Source of the DNA: Zunongwangia profunda SM-A87
GTDB lineage: Bacteria; Bacteroidota; Bacteroidia; Flavobacteriales; Flavobacteriaceae
DNA length: 64,000 nt
Direction: 5' to 3'
Assembly (NCBI RefSeq): GCF_000023465.1
Contig: NC_014041.1
Span: 4,765,501-4,829,500, forward strand
A program made the position numbers and the translations under genes. The notes beneath the pieces are model-generated. The model did not search any database, had not been told where the DNA came from, and saw only the letters and a list, made by a program, of their open reading frames with translations. How positions within the stretch are numbered: the first letter of the stretch is position 1; every line of letters begins with the position of its first letter. Shown piece by piece: positions 17,694 to 26,516 of the stretch.

Positions 17694-18242
17694 ATGCCTG
17701 TAAAAATCAGATTACAAAGACACGGTAAAAAAGGAAAACCTTTTTATTGGATCGTAGCCGCAGATGCGCGTGCTAAAAGAGATGGTAAATTCTTAGACAA
17801 ATTAGGAATCTACAATCCAAACACTAACCCTGCTACTATAGAGTTAGATGTAGATGGAGCCGTAAAATGGTTACAGAATGGTGCACAGCCAACAGATACA
17901 GCTCGTGCTATTCTTTCTTACAAAGGTGCTTTATTAAAGAAACACCTTGCCGTTGGAGTTAGAAAAGGCGCTTTAACCGAAGAAGAAGCTGAGAAGAAAT
18001 TCCAGGCTTGGCTAGAGGAAAAAGAAGGCAAGATCAACGACAAAAAAGAAAACCTTTCTAAAGCAGAGCAAGAAGCAAAAGATAAAGCTTTAGCTGCAGA
18101 GAAAGAAGTAAACGCTAAACGTGAAGCTGCCGCTGCAGAAGCTGCTGCTGTTACTGAAGAAGGCGAGCCAGAAGCTAATGTTGAAAAAGAAGTAGACGAA
18201 GCAACTGCAGAAGAAGCTAAAACTGAAGAAAAACAAGGTTAA
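17694..18242 (+). CDS. rpsP: 30S ribosomal protein S16
   Basis: 182 residues. The first 80 or so are the conserved S16 fold (PVKIRLQRHGKKGKPFYWIV; LGIYNPNTNPATI). The rest is a charged, Ala/Glu/Lys-rich tail, a long C-terminal extension typical of Bacteroidota S16 and of unknown purpose. It is the first gene of an rpsP-rimM operon with a good upstream promoter. Confidence 0.97.
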   Translation: MPVKIRLQRHGKKGKPFYWIVAADARAKRDGKFLDKLGIYNPNTNPATIELDVDGAVKWLQNGAQPTDTARAILSYKGALLKKHLAVGVRKGALTEEEAEKKFQAWLEEKEGKINDKKENLSKAEQEAKDKALAAEKEVNAKREAAAAEAAAVTEEGEPEANVEKEVDEATAEEAKTEEKQG

Positions 18243-18256
18243 TTTCATAGCTGGCG

Positions 18257-18784
18257 ATGACTAAAGAAGAATGTTTCTACTTAGGTAAAATCGTTAGCAA
18301 GTTTAGCTTTAAGGGTGAAGTGCTGATCAAATTAGATACAGACGAACCTGAATTGTACACAGAAATGGAATCAGTTTTTGTTGAATATAACAACAATCTG
18401 GTTCCATTTTTCTTTGAAAAAACCTCCCTGCACAAAAGTACCTTACTCCGTGCAAAAATTGAAGATATCGACTCTGAAGATGATGCAGAAGATATGATTG
18501 GTTGTGAGCTTTATCTTCCACTTACCCTACTCCCCGTATTGGATGACGACCAGTTTTATTACCACGAAATTATTGGCTTTAAAGTGATGGATGCGACTCA
18601 TGGCGATATTGGAGAAATCACCTCAATAAACGATAGCACAGCCCAGGCGTTGTTCGAAATCAAGAAAGATGATAAAGAGATTCTTATTCCCATGAATGAT
18701 GAATTTATCGAAGAAATCGACAAGCCCAACAAAACCATCCATCTTATCACTCCTGAAGGACTTATTGACCTGTATTTAGGATAA
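18257..18784 (+). CDS. rimM: 16S rRNA processing protein RimM
   Basis: 175 residues, normal length. The N-terminal RimM barrel begins with YLGKIVSKFSFKGEVLIKLD and the C-terminal PRC-barrel includes YHEIIGFKVMD. RimM assists maturation of the 30S head near S19. It starts 14 bases after rpsP, the usual pairing; trmD, often next in other phyla, is absent. Confidence 0.95.
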   Translation: MTKEECFYLGKIVSKFSFKGEVLIKLDTDEPELYTEMESVFVEYNNNLVPFFFEKTSLHKSTLLRAKIEDIDSEDDAEDMIGCELYLPLTLLPVLDDDQFYYHEIIGFKVMDATHGDIGEITSINDSTAQALFEIKKDDKEILIPMNDEFIEEIDKPNKTIHLITPEGLIDLYLG

Positions 18785-19576
18785 AGTTTAGACCGGTGCG
18801 CTTTTAGAATATAGAAAAGAGACAAAAGAAAAGAGATTCAAGAGTTAAGAATCTGGAATCAAGATTAAATATTTTGAATATAAAACCTTGAATCCTTTTT
18901 GATTGAATGGCTGAACGCTGTAAACAGTATACTGAGACCAGAATGCTTCGCTGCTAAATTTTAGAATACAGACTAAAAAATTTGAAGATGCGGTAATTTG
19001 ATAATAGACTAATTAGTCCTTATTATCAAGAGAAAAATCGCGAAGAAGACCAGAGGAATATTTTGAATGCCGAATGTTATATTTTGAAGTTCCTTTTTAA
19101 AAATTTATTGTCACTTCGAGTGATTTCGAGGCACGAGAAATTGTATCGAGAAGTGCTTAGATGTTAGATTTTAAATCACCTCGCTGCTAAAAGTTAGAAC
19201 ATAGACTATTTGGGAATGTGATAATTTAATAATGCTTAAATGTGCTGATTTGGAAACAAAAATGAATAAAGAATCTTGACTTAAAATCTTGAGTTTTGCA
19301 ACCTTCCTGCTACGGAAAAACAATAGTTATATTTAGATTTCTCGACTTCACTTCGTTGCGCTCGAAATGACTACTATTTACTAATTATTGCTCATCACTC
19401 AGCTTTCTAATACAAATTCTATATTTTTTCAACTCAATTATTCAAGAAAACGATTGGTCATTCCGAGCGAGGTACGAGTCGAGAAATCTCCTAAAATTTA
19501 ACTTCATATCAATAAGAACGCCTCTCAAGAGCTATAGATTAGAGTGTCAAACTTTTAAATGAGACGGAAAAATAAA
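18785..19576. repeat. gene-free region filled with dispersed repeats
   Basis: About 790 bases between rimM and leuS with no credible gene. Contains three GTCATTTCGA...GAGAAATCTC-type elements (about 19109-19156, 19336-19371 inverted, 19457-19490) and word-like fragments related to those around the IS3 element (TAGAATATAGA, AACAGTATACTGA, GAATGCCGAATG, GGAATCAAG). It looks like decayed dispersed repeats. Confidence 0.75.
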
Positions 19577-19621
19577 AAACCTCACAGTCCCGATAGCCAT
19601 ACGGGATAACCTGTGAGGTTT
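19577..19621 (-). terminator. leuS terminator with nested palindrome
   Basis: AAACCTCACAG (19577-19587) pairs with CTGTGAGGTTT (19611-19621); the loop holds a second small hairpin CCCG...CGGG (19590-19606). The A-run to the left gives the T-run on the minus strand. Confidence 0.85.
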
Positions 19622-19655
19622 GTATGTATTAATTGATAAGCACTTTAGCTAAAAA

Positions 19656-22600
19656 CTATCCTACAATATTTACAATCTTACCTGGTACCACGATCACTTT
19701 TTTAGGTGTTCTACCGTCCAATTGTTTTTGCGTACGCTCGTCTGCCATTACCGTTTTTTCAATGTCATCTTTACTCATATCCATTGGTAACTCCATCGTA
19801 AAACGCATTTTACCGTTAAATGAAATGGGATAATTTTTAGTGCTTTCTACTAAAAATTTCTCTTCAAACTCTGGATAGATAGCGGTTGAAATGGATTCGG
19901 AATGTCCAAGCTTACTCCATAATTCTTCAGCAATATGTGGAGCATACGGCGCTATTAAAACCGCTAAAGGTTCTAGAACTTCGCGACTATTACATTTTTG
20001 CGCGTTCAATTCGTTTACACAAATCATAAACGTAGAAACCGAGGTATTAAAACTGAAATTCTCGATATCTTCGGTTACTTTTTTAATGGTTTTATGCAGT
20101 GTTTTTAAAGAATCTGCCGAAGCTTTTTCCTCGGAAACTTCAAATTGGTCGTTGTTGAAATATAACTTCCAAAGTTTCTTCAAAAAGTTATGCACCCCGG
20201 TAATTCCGGCAGTATTCCATGGTTTTGCCTGATCGATAGGCCCAAGGAACATTTCGTACATACGTAATGTATCTGCGCCATAATCCTCACAAATATCATC
20301 TGGATTCACCACATTGTATTTAGACTTCGACATTTTTTCAACCTCACGACCTACAATATAAGCCCCGCTTTCTTCAGTAAGAAATTCCGCTTCCTTAAAT
20401 TCCGGCCTCCAGTTTTTAAAAGTTTCAACATCTAATTCATCAGAAGCATTTACATATTCTACCGGAGCGTGAATAGCCTGTACCGATTTTACTTCACTAA
20501 GATTTTTAGAAACAAATTTGTTTTCTCCTTCAAGGCGATACACAAAAGCACTCGTCCCCAAAATCATTCCCTGGTTGATCAGCTTTTTAAAAGGTTCTTC
20601 AACTTTTAAATATCCGCGATCTTTTAAGAATTTAGTCCAGAATCTGGAATATAATAAATGCCCGGTGGCATGCTCGCTCCCGCCGATGTATAAATCTACA
20701 TTTTCCCAATAATCCAGTGCAGCTTCCGAGGCAAAAACCTCATCGTTGCCGGCATCCATATAACGGAACAAATACCAGCTACTACCCGCCCAACCCGGCA
20801 TGGTATTCAGCTCTAAAGGAAATATCGTTTCATCATCAATCTTATCATTACTCACCACTTTATTGGCTGCAGTATCCCAGGCCCAATTGGTAGCATTCCC
20901 TAATGGTGGTTCACCTGTTTCGGTTGGCAAATATTTTTCAACTTCAGGTAAATGCAATGGCAAATGCGCTACATCGATGATTTGGGGTAAGCCATTTACA
21001 TAGTATACCGGGAATGGTTCCCCCCAATACCGCTGACGAGAAAATACGGCATCTCTTAAACGATAATTGGTTTTACCGTAGCCTGCACCTATTTCTTCTA
21101 ACTTAAGAATGGCTTTTTGTAGCGCTTCTTTATATTCTAATCCGTTTAAAAAATCGGAATTAGCGATTACCGTTCCTTCTTTACCACTATGGGCCTCTTC
21201 AGAAATATCGGCGTTTTCAAAAATATCTTTTATAGGGATTTCAAAATGCTTTGCAAAATCATAATCCCGTTGATCTCCACATGGCACTGCCATTACCGCT
21301 CCCGTTCCGTAACCTGCCAACACATAATCACCAATCCAAATTGGCACTGGTTCTTTAGTAAACGGATGCTCTGCATACGCACCGGTAAAAGCTCCGGAAA
21401 TCGTTTTTACATCGGCCATTCGCTCACGCTCACTTCGCTTTGCGGTCGCTTCAATATAAGCCTCTACTTCTTCACGCTGCGCATCGGTAGTTATTTCTTT
21501 TACTAACTCATGTTCTGGTGCAAGCGTCATAAACGTCACTCCAAAAATCGTATCTGGTCTAGTGGTGAACACCTTAATCCCCCTAGCCCCCGAAGGGGGA
21601 ATATTGCTTTCGTTTTCCTGATCTGAATAATCCTTTAATTGTGCTAAATTATTACTGACTTGTTCAAGAATAACATCAATATCACCTAAAACTTCCTCAT
21701 TTTTAAATCTTAAAACTTCGAAACCTCTGTCTGCAAGAATTTTTGTTCGCTCTTCATCATATTCTTTAGTCTCCTTATGAATTCCGCCATCGACTTCAAT
21801 CACTAATTTCTTTGAAAGACAAACAAAATCTACAATAAAATCACCTATTAAGTGCTGTTGCCTAAATTTATAGCCGTCCAGTTGCTTATTCCTAAGTTGA
21901 GACCATAGCGCAGCTTCTGCTTCGGTTGGATTGTTTCTATTTTCTTTTGCCTTTTCAATTAGAAGATGGGAGTTATTGCCTCCCGTCATATAACCGGGTT
22001 TTGCTTTCTCTTCCCCTTTGGGGAAGGATAGGATGAGGAACTCTACTATAGCTCCAACCGATTTCCCGATCCAGTTACGCTGACTTTCTTTTAAACTGTC
22101 AGTCCAGTCCAGCTCTTCCAAGCCCTTAAGCAAACGCTCTGCAAAAGCAGAAATTCGCATGCTCCACTGTGTCATTTTCTTACGGATTACCGGATAACCG
22201 CCACGTTCTGAAACGCCGTTTACAATCTCGTCGTTCGCTAAAACCGTTCCTAATTGCGGACACCAGTTTACTTCGGTTTCCGCTAAATACGTTAATCTAT
22301 ATTTTAATAAAATTCGTTGTTTTTCTTCGGAAGAAAACTTGTTCCACTCCTCTGAAGAAAAATCTTCGATAGCATCATCACAAGCAGCATTTACCCGTGT
22401 ATTCCCTTCGGAAGCAAAAATTGCTTCAAGTTCGGAAATCGCTCTTGATTTATTAGCTTCTAAATCGTACCAGGATTCAAATAACTCACTAAAAATCCAT
22501 TGCGTCCATTTGTAATATTCCGGATTACTGGTACGCACTTCTCTACTCCAATCGAAACTAAACCCAATTTTATCTAATTGCTCACGATATCTCGCAATAT

Positions 22601-22907
22601 TATCTTTGGTCGTGATGGCAGGATGTTGCCCGGTTTGAATGGCATATTGCTCAGCCGGCAGTCCAAAACTATCGTAACCTTGTGGATGTAATACATTAAA
22701 ACCTTTATGGCGCTTATAGCGAGCATAAATATCACTGGCAATATAACCTAGCGGATGCCCCACATGCAAACCGGCGCCCGATGGATAAGGGAACATATCG
22801 AGTACGTAATATTTTGGTTTCTCTGAGGAGTTTAATGCTTTAAAAGTCTGGTTTTCTGCCCAATACTTTTGCCATTTGGCTTCAATGTCGTTGAAGTTGT
22901 AGTTCAT
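19656..22907 (-). CDS. leuS: leucyl-tRNA synthetase with in-frame DUF559 nuclease insertion
   Basis: 1083 residues; about 930 remain when the insertion is removed, a normal class I LeuRS length. Visible LeuRS features: HVGH (HIGH motif) at 48-51, the Zn/CP region (NWCPQLGTVLANDE), the editing-domain threonine-rich motif FTTRPDTIFG at 447-456, and KMSKS at 858-862. Between strand GAIVEF (ending at 290) and IKVFTTRP (starting at 444) lie 153 extra residues, which form a DUF559 endonuclease-like domain. The frame is open through both junctions, so a fused product is expected. The insertion falls in a loop of the CP1 editing domain where other LeuRS have only about ten residues. It is presumably the only copy of an essential gene, so aminoacylation must work; whether editing is affected is open. 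Confidence 0.95.
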   Translation of the reverse strand: MNYNFNDIEAKWQKYWAENQTFKALNSSEKPKYYVLDMFPYPSGAGLHVGHPLGYIASDIYARYKRHKGFNVLHPQGYDSFGLPAEQYAIQTGQHPAITTKDNIARYREQLDKIGFSFDWSREVRTSNPEYYKWTQWIFSELFESWYDLEANKSRAISELEAIFASEGNTRVNAACDDAIEDFSSEEWNKFSSEEKQRILLKYRLTYLAETEVNWCPQLGTVLANDEIVNGVSERGGYPVIRKKMTQWSMRISAFAERLLKGLEELDWTDSLKESQRNWIGKSVGAIVEFLILSFPKGEEKAKPGYMTGGNNSHLLIEKAKENRNNPTEAEAALWSQLRNKQLDGYKFRQQHLIGDFIVDFVCLSKKLVIEVDGGIHKETKEYDEERTKILADRGFEVLRFKNEEVLGDIDVILEQVSNNLAQLKDYSDQENESNIPPSGARGIKVFTTRPDTIFGVTFMTLAPEHELVKEITTDAQREEVEAYIEATAKRSERERMADVKTISGAFTGAYAEHPFTKEPVPIWIGDYVLAGYGTGAVMAVPCGDQRDYDFAKHFEIPIKDIFENADISEEAHSGKEGTVIANSDFLNGLEYKEALQKAILKLEEIGAGYGKTNYRLRDAVFSRQRYWGEPFPVYYVNGLPQIIDVAHLPLHLPEVEKYLPTETGEPPLGNATNWAWDTAANKVVSNDKIDDETIFPLELNTMPGWAGSSWYLFRYMDAGNDEVFASEAALDYWENVDLYIGGSEHATGHLLYSRFWTKFLKDRGYLKVEEPFKKLINQGMILGTSAFVYRLEGENKFVSKNLSEVKSVQAIHAPVEYVNASDELDVETFKNWRPEFKEAEFLTEESGAYIVGREVEKMSKSKYNVVNPDDICEDYGADTLRMYEMFLGPIDQAKPWNTAGITGVHNFLKKLWKLYFNNDQFEVSEEKASADSLKTLHKTIKKVTEDIENFSFNTSVSTFMICVNELNAQKCNSREVLEPLAVLIAPYAPHIAEELWSKLGHSESISTAIYPEFEEKFLVESTKNYPISFNGKMRFTMELPMDMSKDDIEKTVMADERTQKQLDGRTPKKVIVVPGKIVNIVG
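21579..22037 (-). mobile_element. DUF559 nuclease segment inserted inside leuS
   Basis: 459 bases (153 codons, residues 291-443 of LeuRS). The core from NNSHLLIEKAKENR to about residue 425 is a complete DUF559 (PD-(D/E)XK-fold) domain: TEAEAALWSQLRNKQLDG, FRQQHLIGDFIVDF with Asp 360, and LVIEVDGGIH with Glu 371 and Asp 373 as the ExD pair. Near each junction is a palindrome: CTTCCCC-TTT-GGGGAAG (22010-22026) on one side and CCCCC-GAA-GGGGG (21587-21599) on the other. These resemble the C-run/G-run palindromes that flank stand-alone DUF559 genes in Bacteroidota, so I infer a repeat-bounded nuclease element captured in frame. Exact ends are uncertain by some 20 bases. Confidence 0.85.
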
Positions 22908-23351
22908 TTTCTTTCTATTTCTGAACGTCCTAAACGGACTTTATTTTAATCGGAACTCGATAATTGAGATTAAATACTTAAGACCAGCCTCGCAATAAAA
23001 AAATCTTCTAATAAAAGTTTTATGGGCTTTTCTTAAGGTAATTTCCTGAATTCCGTAATTATCAATTGTTAACAATCGTGCAAATTTACAATTTTAAACC
23101 AGTTGGGAGCAATTAAGAATGGAAATAGGTTGCAGTTTGATTCGCTGTCAGCGCTTAACTATCAGCTTTTAGATTTCTCCATTTCCCTACGTTTCACCTG
23201 CCTGCCGGCGAGGCAGGGTCGAAACGAACATAATTTTCCAGAAGTGATTCATTCAAAATTCAGCATTCAACATTCAACATCACCACTCTTTTTTCCTGAT
23301 TCTTGACTCCTCATTCCAATTCTAAATTCTAACCTCTAAAAGCGAAGCGGT
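22908..23351. repeat. intergenic stretch with dispersed repeat fragments
   Basis: 444 bases between leuS and the reductase gene. The left part (22908-23100) is A/T-rich leuS upstream DNA. From 23101 it contains word-like repeats (TTCAGCATTCAACATTCAAC, TGATTCTTGACTCC, TCTAAATTCTAACC) and a CCTGCCTGCCGGCGAGGCAGG-like palindrome near 23199-23219. No gene is supported. Confidence 0.7.
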
Positions 23352-24278
23352 CTAACTCCTTCTGGCTTCCTTTTCCATCGGTAACAATGCGCGATAAATA
23401 AATTCGTTCACCGGAGTTTCGATTCCTAATTTCTTGCCTTGTTCTACAATATAGCCGTTGAAATTTTCTAATTCTGAAGGTCGCCCCTCCATAATATCCC
23501 GCTGTGTAGAAGCGGTAGTCGTCATTTCCTGACCACTAATAAACTGGAATAATTGCGCTACATCCTCCTCATTAAAATCCACTCCTTTAGCCTGGGCAAT
23601 CGCTTGAATTTCTAGTCCGGTTTTCTTTAAAATCTCCTGTAAATAATCATCTTGCCACATTTTACCAATACCTACACGGGTTAATCCACCTAAACCACTT
23701 ACGGTTGCAATAAAGGCAAACTTTTTCCAGATGGCTTTATAAATATCATCTGGAACCATTGCTTTAATCCCCGCATCGTTAAAAATTTCATTCAGCTTTA
23801 AAGCTCGATCTGATTTTTCGTTATCCATTTCTCCAAAAATAATCTCGGGTTCCAAATAGAAATGATTAATGAGCCCGGGTTCTTCTTTTTTGCTATAAAT
23901 TTTACAAAGACCAGCCAAAACATTCTTTTTAGAAATAACTTCCTGGAGCTTTTCCATATTATCGGCGCCATTTTGTAATGGTAATATCATAGTTTCTTCA
24001 GTAATAATCGATTTTAGCTTTTTTGCAGCATCTTTTATTTGCCAGGATTTTAGTCCTAAAATCACTAAATCTGGTCTTTCTATTTCGCTAATATCATCAG
24101 TTGCTTTTGCGGGTTGTATCACAAAATCACCGTTTATGCTATTCACACGAAGTCCGTTTTCTTTAATCGCCTTTAAATGTGCATTTCTGGCTATAAAAGT
24201 TACATCATGTCCTGCCTGTGCTAATCGACCACCAAAATAACCGCCAACTCCACCAGTACCGTAAATAAGAATTTTCAT
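23352..24278 (-). CDS. 2-dehydropantoate 2-reductase-like (PanE/ApbA family)
   Basis: 308 residues. An N-terminal Rossmann fold opens with ILIYGTGGVGGYFGGRL (GxGxxG NADP motif), followed by LGLKSWQ and the conserved LPLQNGADN; the helical C-terminal half contains the catalytic-type Lys in IWKKFAFIATVSGL. This family makes pantoate for coenzyme A, but many paralogues reduce other ketoacids, and no panB or panC is adjacent, so I leave the symbol empty. It sits next to repeat-rich DNA between leuS and ftsX, possibly added later. Confidence 0.8.
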   Translation of the reverse strand: MKILIYGTGGVGGYFGGRLAQAGHDVTFIARNAHLKAIKENGLRVNSINGDFVIQPAKATDDISEIERPDLVILGLKSWQIKDAAKKLKSIITEETMILPLQNGADNMEKLQEVISKKNVLAGLCKIYSKKEEPGLINHFYLEPEIIFGEMDNEKSDRALKLNEIFNDAGIKAMVPDDIYKAIWKKFAFIATVSGLGGLTRVGIGKMWQDDYLQEILKKTGLEIQAIAQAKGVDFNEEDVAQLFQFISGQEMTTTASTQRDIMEGRPSELENFNGYIVEQGKKLGIETPVNEFIYRALLPMEKEARRS

Positions 24279-24456
24279 AGTTTCCGTTTTTCTTTTTCTA
24301 TAGATTAATTAATTCAAAATTTTAATAGCATTTTCACAAAAATTGAATCTTATTCTTTCAAATTTACGCTTATCAGAATAATTCTTAAAGTTTGGGCGTT
24401 AAGAAAGTCTGGAAACCGTTTACTTTATTATTTTTACAAAAAATTGGTAGCTGTTT

Positions 24457-25335
24457 ATGAGCACATCGTTTGAACGATATCAAAAGCGACGTTTAATTTC
24501 ATCTTACTTTTCTGTAGTGCTAAGTATCGCACTGGTACTGTTTCTACTGGGAATGTTGGGTTTACTGGTATTAAATACCAAAAAAGTAGCCGATCATTTT
24601 AAGGAACAAATTGCAATCACCGTTTATTTTAATGATGATGCCAAAGAAGAGGCCATGCAGAATCTTACCAAAAGTTTAGACACTGCTTCGTATACAAGAT
24701 CGGTAACTTTTGTATCTAAGGAAGAAGCTGCAAAGCAAACCAAAGAAGCCATTGGTGAAGATTTTATGGAATTTCTGGATTATAATCCGCTCCAAAACTC
24801 TATAGATGTGTATATGAATGCCGATTTTGTTTCTTCAGAAAAAGTAGAAGAAATTGCCGCCAAACTTTCAGAAAATAGTGCCGTAGACGAGGTTTCTTAT
24901 GATAAGCCTTTAATTTCTTTGCTGAATAACAATCTTAAGAAAATTAGTTTTTGGGTGTTGATCGTTAGCGCTTTATTTACGTTTATAGCGGTTTTACTAA
25001 TAAACAGCTCTATAAGGCTATCGGTTTACTCTAAGCGATTTACTATAAAAACGATGCAAATGGTGGGCGCCACTAAAGGCTTTATTCGCCGCCCATTTAT
25101 CTGGAATAGTGTAAAATTAGGAATGATTGGTGCCATAGTAGCCCTTATAGGTATGGCAGCAGTAATTTACTATCTAAACAATAGTTTTGCCGAGCTAAAC
25201 CTGCTTGCCGATAAAAAGATTATATTAGCTTTGTTTGGCGGTGTTTTTCTAACCGGGATTATTATCACCTGGTTAAGTACATTTTTCGCTACCACCAGAT
25301 TTCTAAATTTAAAAACAGATGAGCTTTACTATTAA
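24457..25335 (+). CDS. ftsX: cell division protein FtsX
   Basis: 292-residue membrane protein, the permease-like partner of the ATPase FtsE that links divisome and cell-wall hydrolases. A cytosolic N-terminus (SFERYQKRR) is followed by TM1 (YFSVVLSIALVLFLLG), a periplasmic loop of about 130 residues, then three TM segments (about 170-190, 220-240 and 265-285). The motif KTMQMVGATKGFIRRPF is typical. ftsE is not adjacent, as usual in Bacteroidota. First gene of the ftsX-DUF3098-uppP-truB cluster. Confidence 0.93.
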   Translation: MSTSFERYQKRRLISSYFSVVLSIALVLFLLGMLGLLVLNTKKVADHFKEQIAITVYFNDDAKEEAMQNLTKSLDTASYTRSVTFVSKEEAAKQTKEAIGEDFMEFLDYNPLQNSIDVYMNADFVSSEKVEEIAAKLSENSAVDEVSYDKPLISLLNNNLKKISFWVLIVSALFTFIAVLLINSSIRLSVYSKRFTIKTMQMVGATKGFIRRPFIWNSVKLGMIGAIVALIGMAAVIYYLNNSFAELNLLADKKIILALFGGVFLTGIIITWLSTFFATTRFLNLKTDELYY

Positions 25336-25352
25336 AGCTAAAATCATATAAC

Positions 25353-25607
25353 ATGAGCAATAACACCAAACCCCAACAACAGGATAAAAATTTTGTATTC
25401 GGTAAAAAGAATTACAAATTCATGTTTATCGGTCTGGCAGTAATCGCTTTAGGATTTATTTTGATGGCAGGTGGCGGTAGCGACGATCCTAATGAATTTA
25501 ATGAAGCTGTTTATAATTTTCAGCGCATTCGCCTTGCCCCAACCATTGTTTTAATTGGTTTTGGCATTCAGGTTTATGCGATTTTAGTAAACCCACACAA
25601 AAAATAG
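25353..25607 (+). CDS. DUF3098 small membrane protein
   Basis: 84 residues with two predicted membrane segments (KFMFIGLAVIALGFILMAGG and the region from LAPTIVLIGFGIQVYAIL). The conserved GGGSDDPNEFNEAVYNFQRI loop identifies the DUF3098 family of Bacteroidota. It lies between ftsX and uppP with gaps of 17 and 3 bases. The function is unknown; conserved position suggests an envelope role. Confidence 0.88.
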   Translation: MSNNTKPQQQDKNFVFGKKNYKFMFIGLAVIALGFILMAGGGSDDPNEFNEAVYNFQRIRLAPTIVLIGFGIQVYAILVNPHKK

Positions 25608-25610
25608 AAT

Positions 25611-26405
25611 TTGGATACTTTAGACGCCATCATCCTGGGAATAATTCAGGGATTAACTGAATTTTTACCCGTTTCTTCCAGCGGACATTTAGAATTAGGA
25701 AAAGCTATCTTAGGAGATAGCAGTCTTCCCGAAGAATCTATGATGTTTACCGTTGTACTTCATTTTGCTACGGCTTTAAGTACTATTGTCGTTTTTAGAA
25801 AAGATATATTTGATATTTTTAAAGGTCTTTTTCAGTTTAAATGGAACGAAGAAACTCAATTTTCAGCTAAGATTATTATCTCTATGATTCCGGCTGCCCT
25901 TATTGGTGTTTTCTTCGAAGATTATTTAGAAGAACTTTTTGGCGGAAGCGTAATTTTTGTTGGTTTTATGCTCATCATTACCGCTCTTTTACTATGGCTG
26001 GCAGATAAAGCAAAAGATACTGGTAAACCAGTATCTTTTATGAACGCTTTTGTAATTGGTGTTGCACAAGCCATCGCTATGCTACCGGGAATTTCACGAA
26101 GCGGTTCTACCATTTCGACTTCTGTACTTTTAGGCAACGATAAAACCAAAGCAGCACGTTTTTCATTTTTAATGGTAGTGCCGCTAATATTTGGTAAAAT
26201 CGCTAAAGACCTATTAGATGGCAACATTACTGAAGAATCGGTTGGCGGTTCTCATCTCATTATAGGTTTTGTGGCCGCATTTTTATCCGGCCTTGTTGCC
26301 TGCACCTGGATGATCTCTTTAGTACGAAAAAGTAAACTTTCTTATTTCTCCATTTACTGCTTTATCGTAGGAATCTTTGCCATTGCCTTTGGGTATTTTG
26401 CTTAA
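25611..26405 (+). CDS. uppP: undecaprenyl-diphosphatase UppP/BacA
   Basis: 264-residue polytopic membrane phosphatase that recycles undecaprenyl pyrophosphate, the lipid carrier for peptidoglycan. The conserved GLTEFLPVSSSGHLEL lies near residue 14 and the second conserved region LPGISRSGSTIS near 157. The start is TTG at 25611, 3 bases after the previous stop; no ATG fits because the family motif begins almost at once. Part of the ftsX-truB operon. Confidence 0.95.
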   Translation: MDTLDAIILGIIQGLTEFLPVSSSGHLELGKAILGDSSLPEESMMFTVVLHFATALSTIVVFRKDIFDIFKGLFQFKWNEETQFSAKIIISMIPAALIGVFFEDYLEELFGGSVIFVGFMLIITALLLWLADKAKDTGKPVSFMNAFVIGVAQAIAMLPGISRSGSTISTSVLLGNDKTKAARFSFLMVVPLIFGKIAKDLLDGNITEESVGGSHLIIGFVAAFLSGLVACTWMISLVRKSKLSYFSIYCFIVGIFAIAFGYFA

Positions 26406-26516
26406 TTTATTCTGAACCTATAGCTGAAACGACTTAAATTTTCAACAAAAACTAAAATCATTACCCACGATCCTAAATTTGTATTTAAGTTTGAAGCTTT
26501 AAATAGATTTTGATAT

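Noticed and set aside
21579..22037. Intein in leuS
   Set aside because: No Cys/Ser at the start or His-Asn at the end of the insert and no Hint-type motifs; the DUF559 domain is too short and lies at a loop, so it is a plain insertion.
19656..22907. leuS assembly or frameshift error
   Set aside because: The inserted frame is open over 153 codons with a whole domain and both junctions keep frame; an error would not give this. Read-level proof is still missing.
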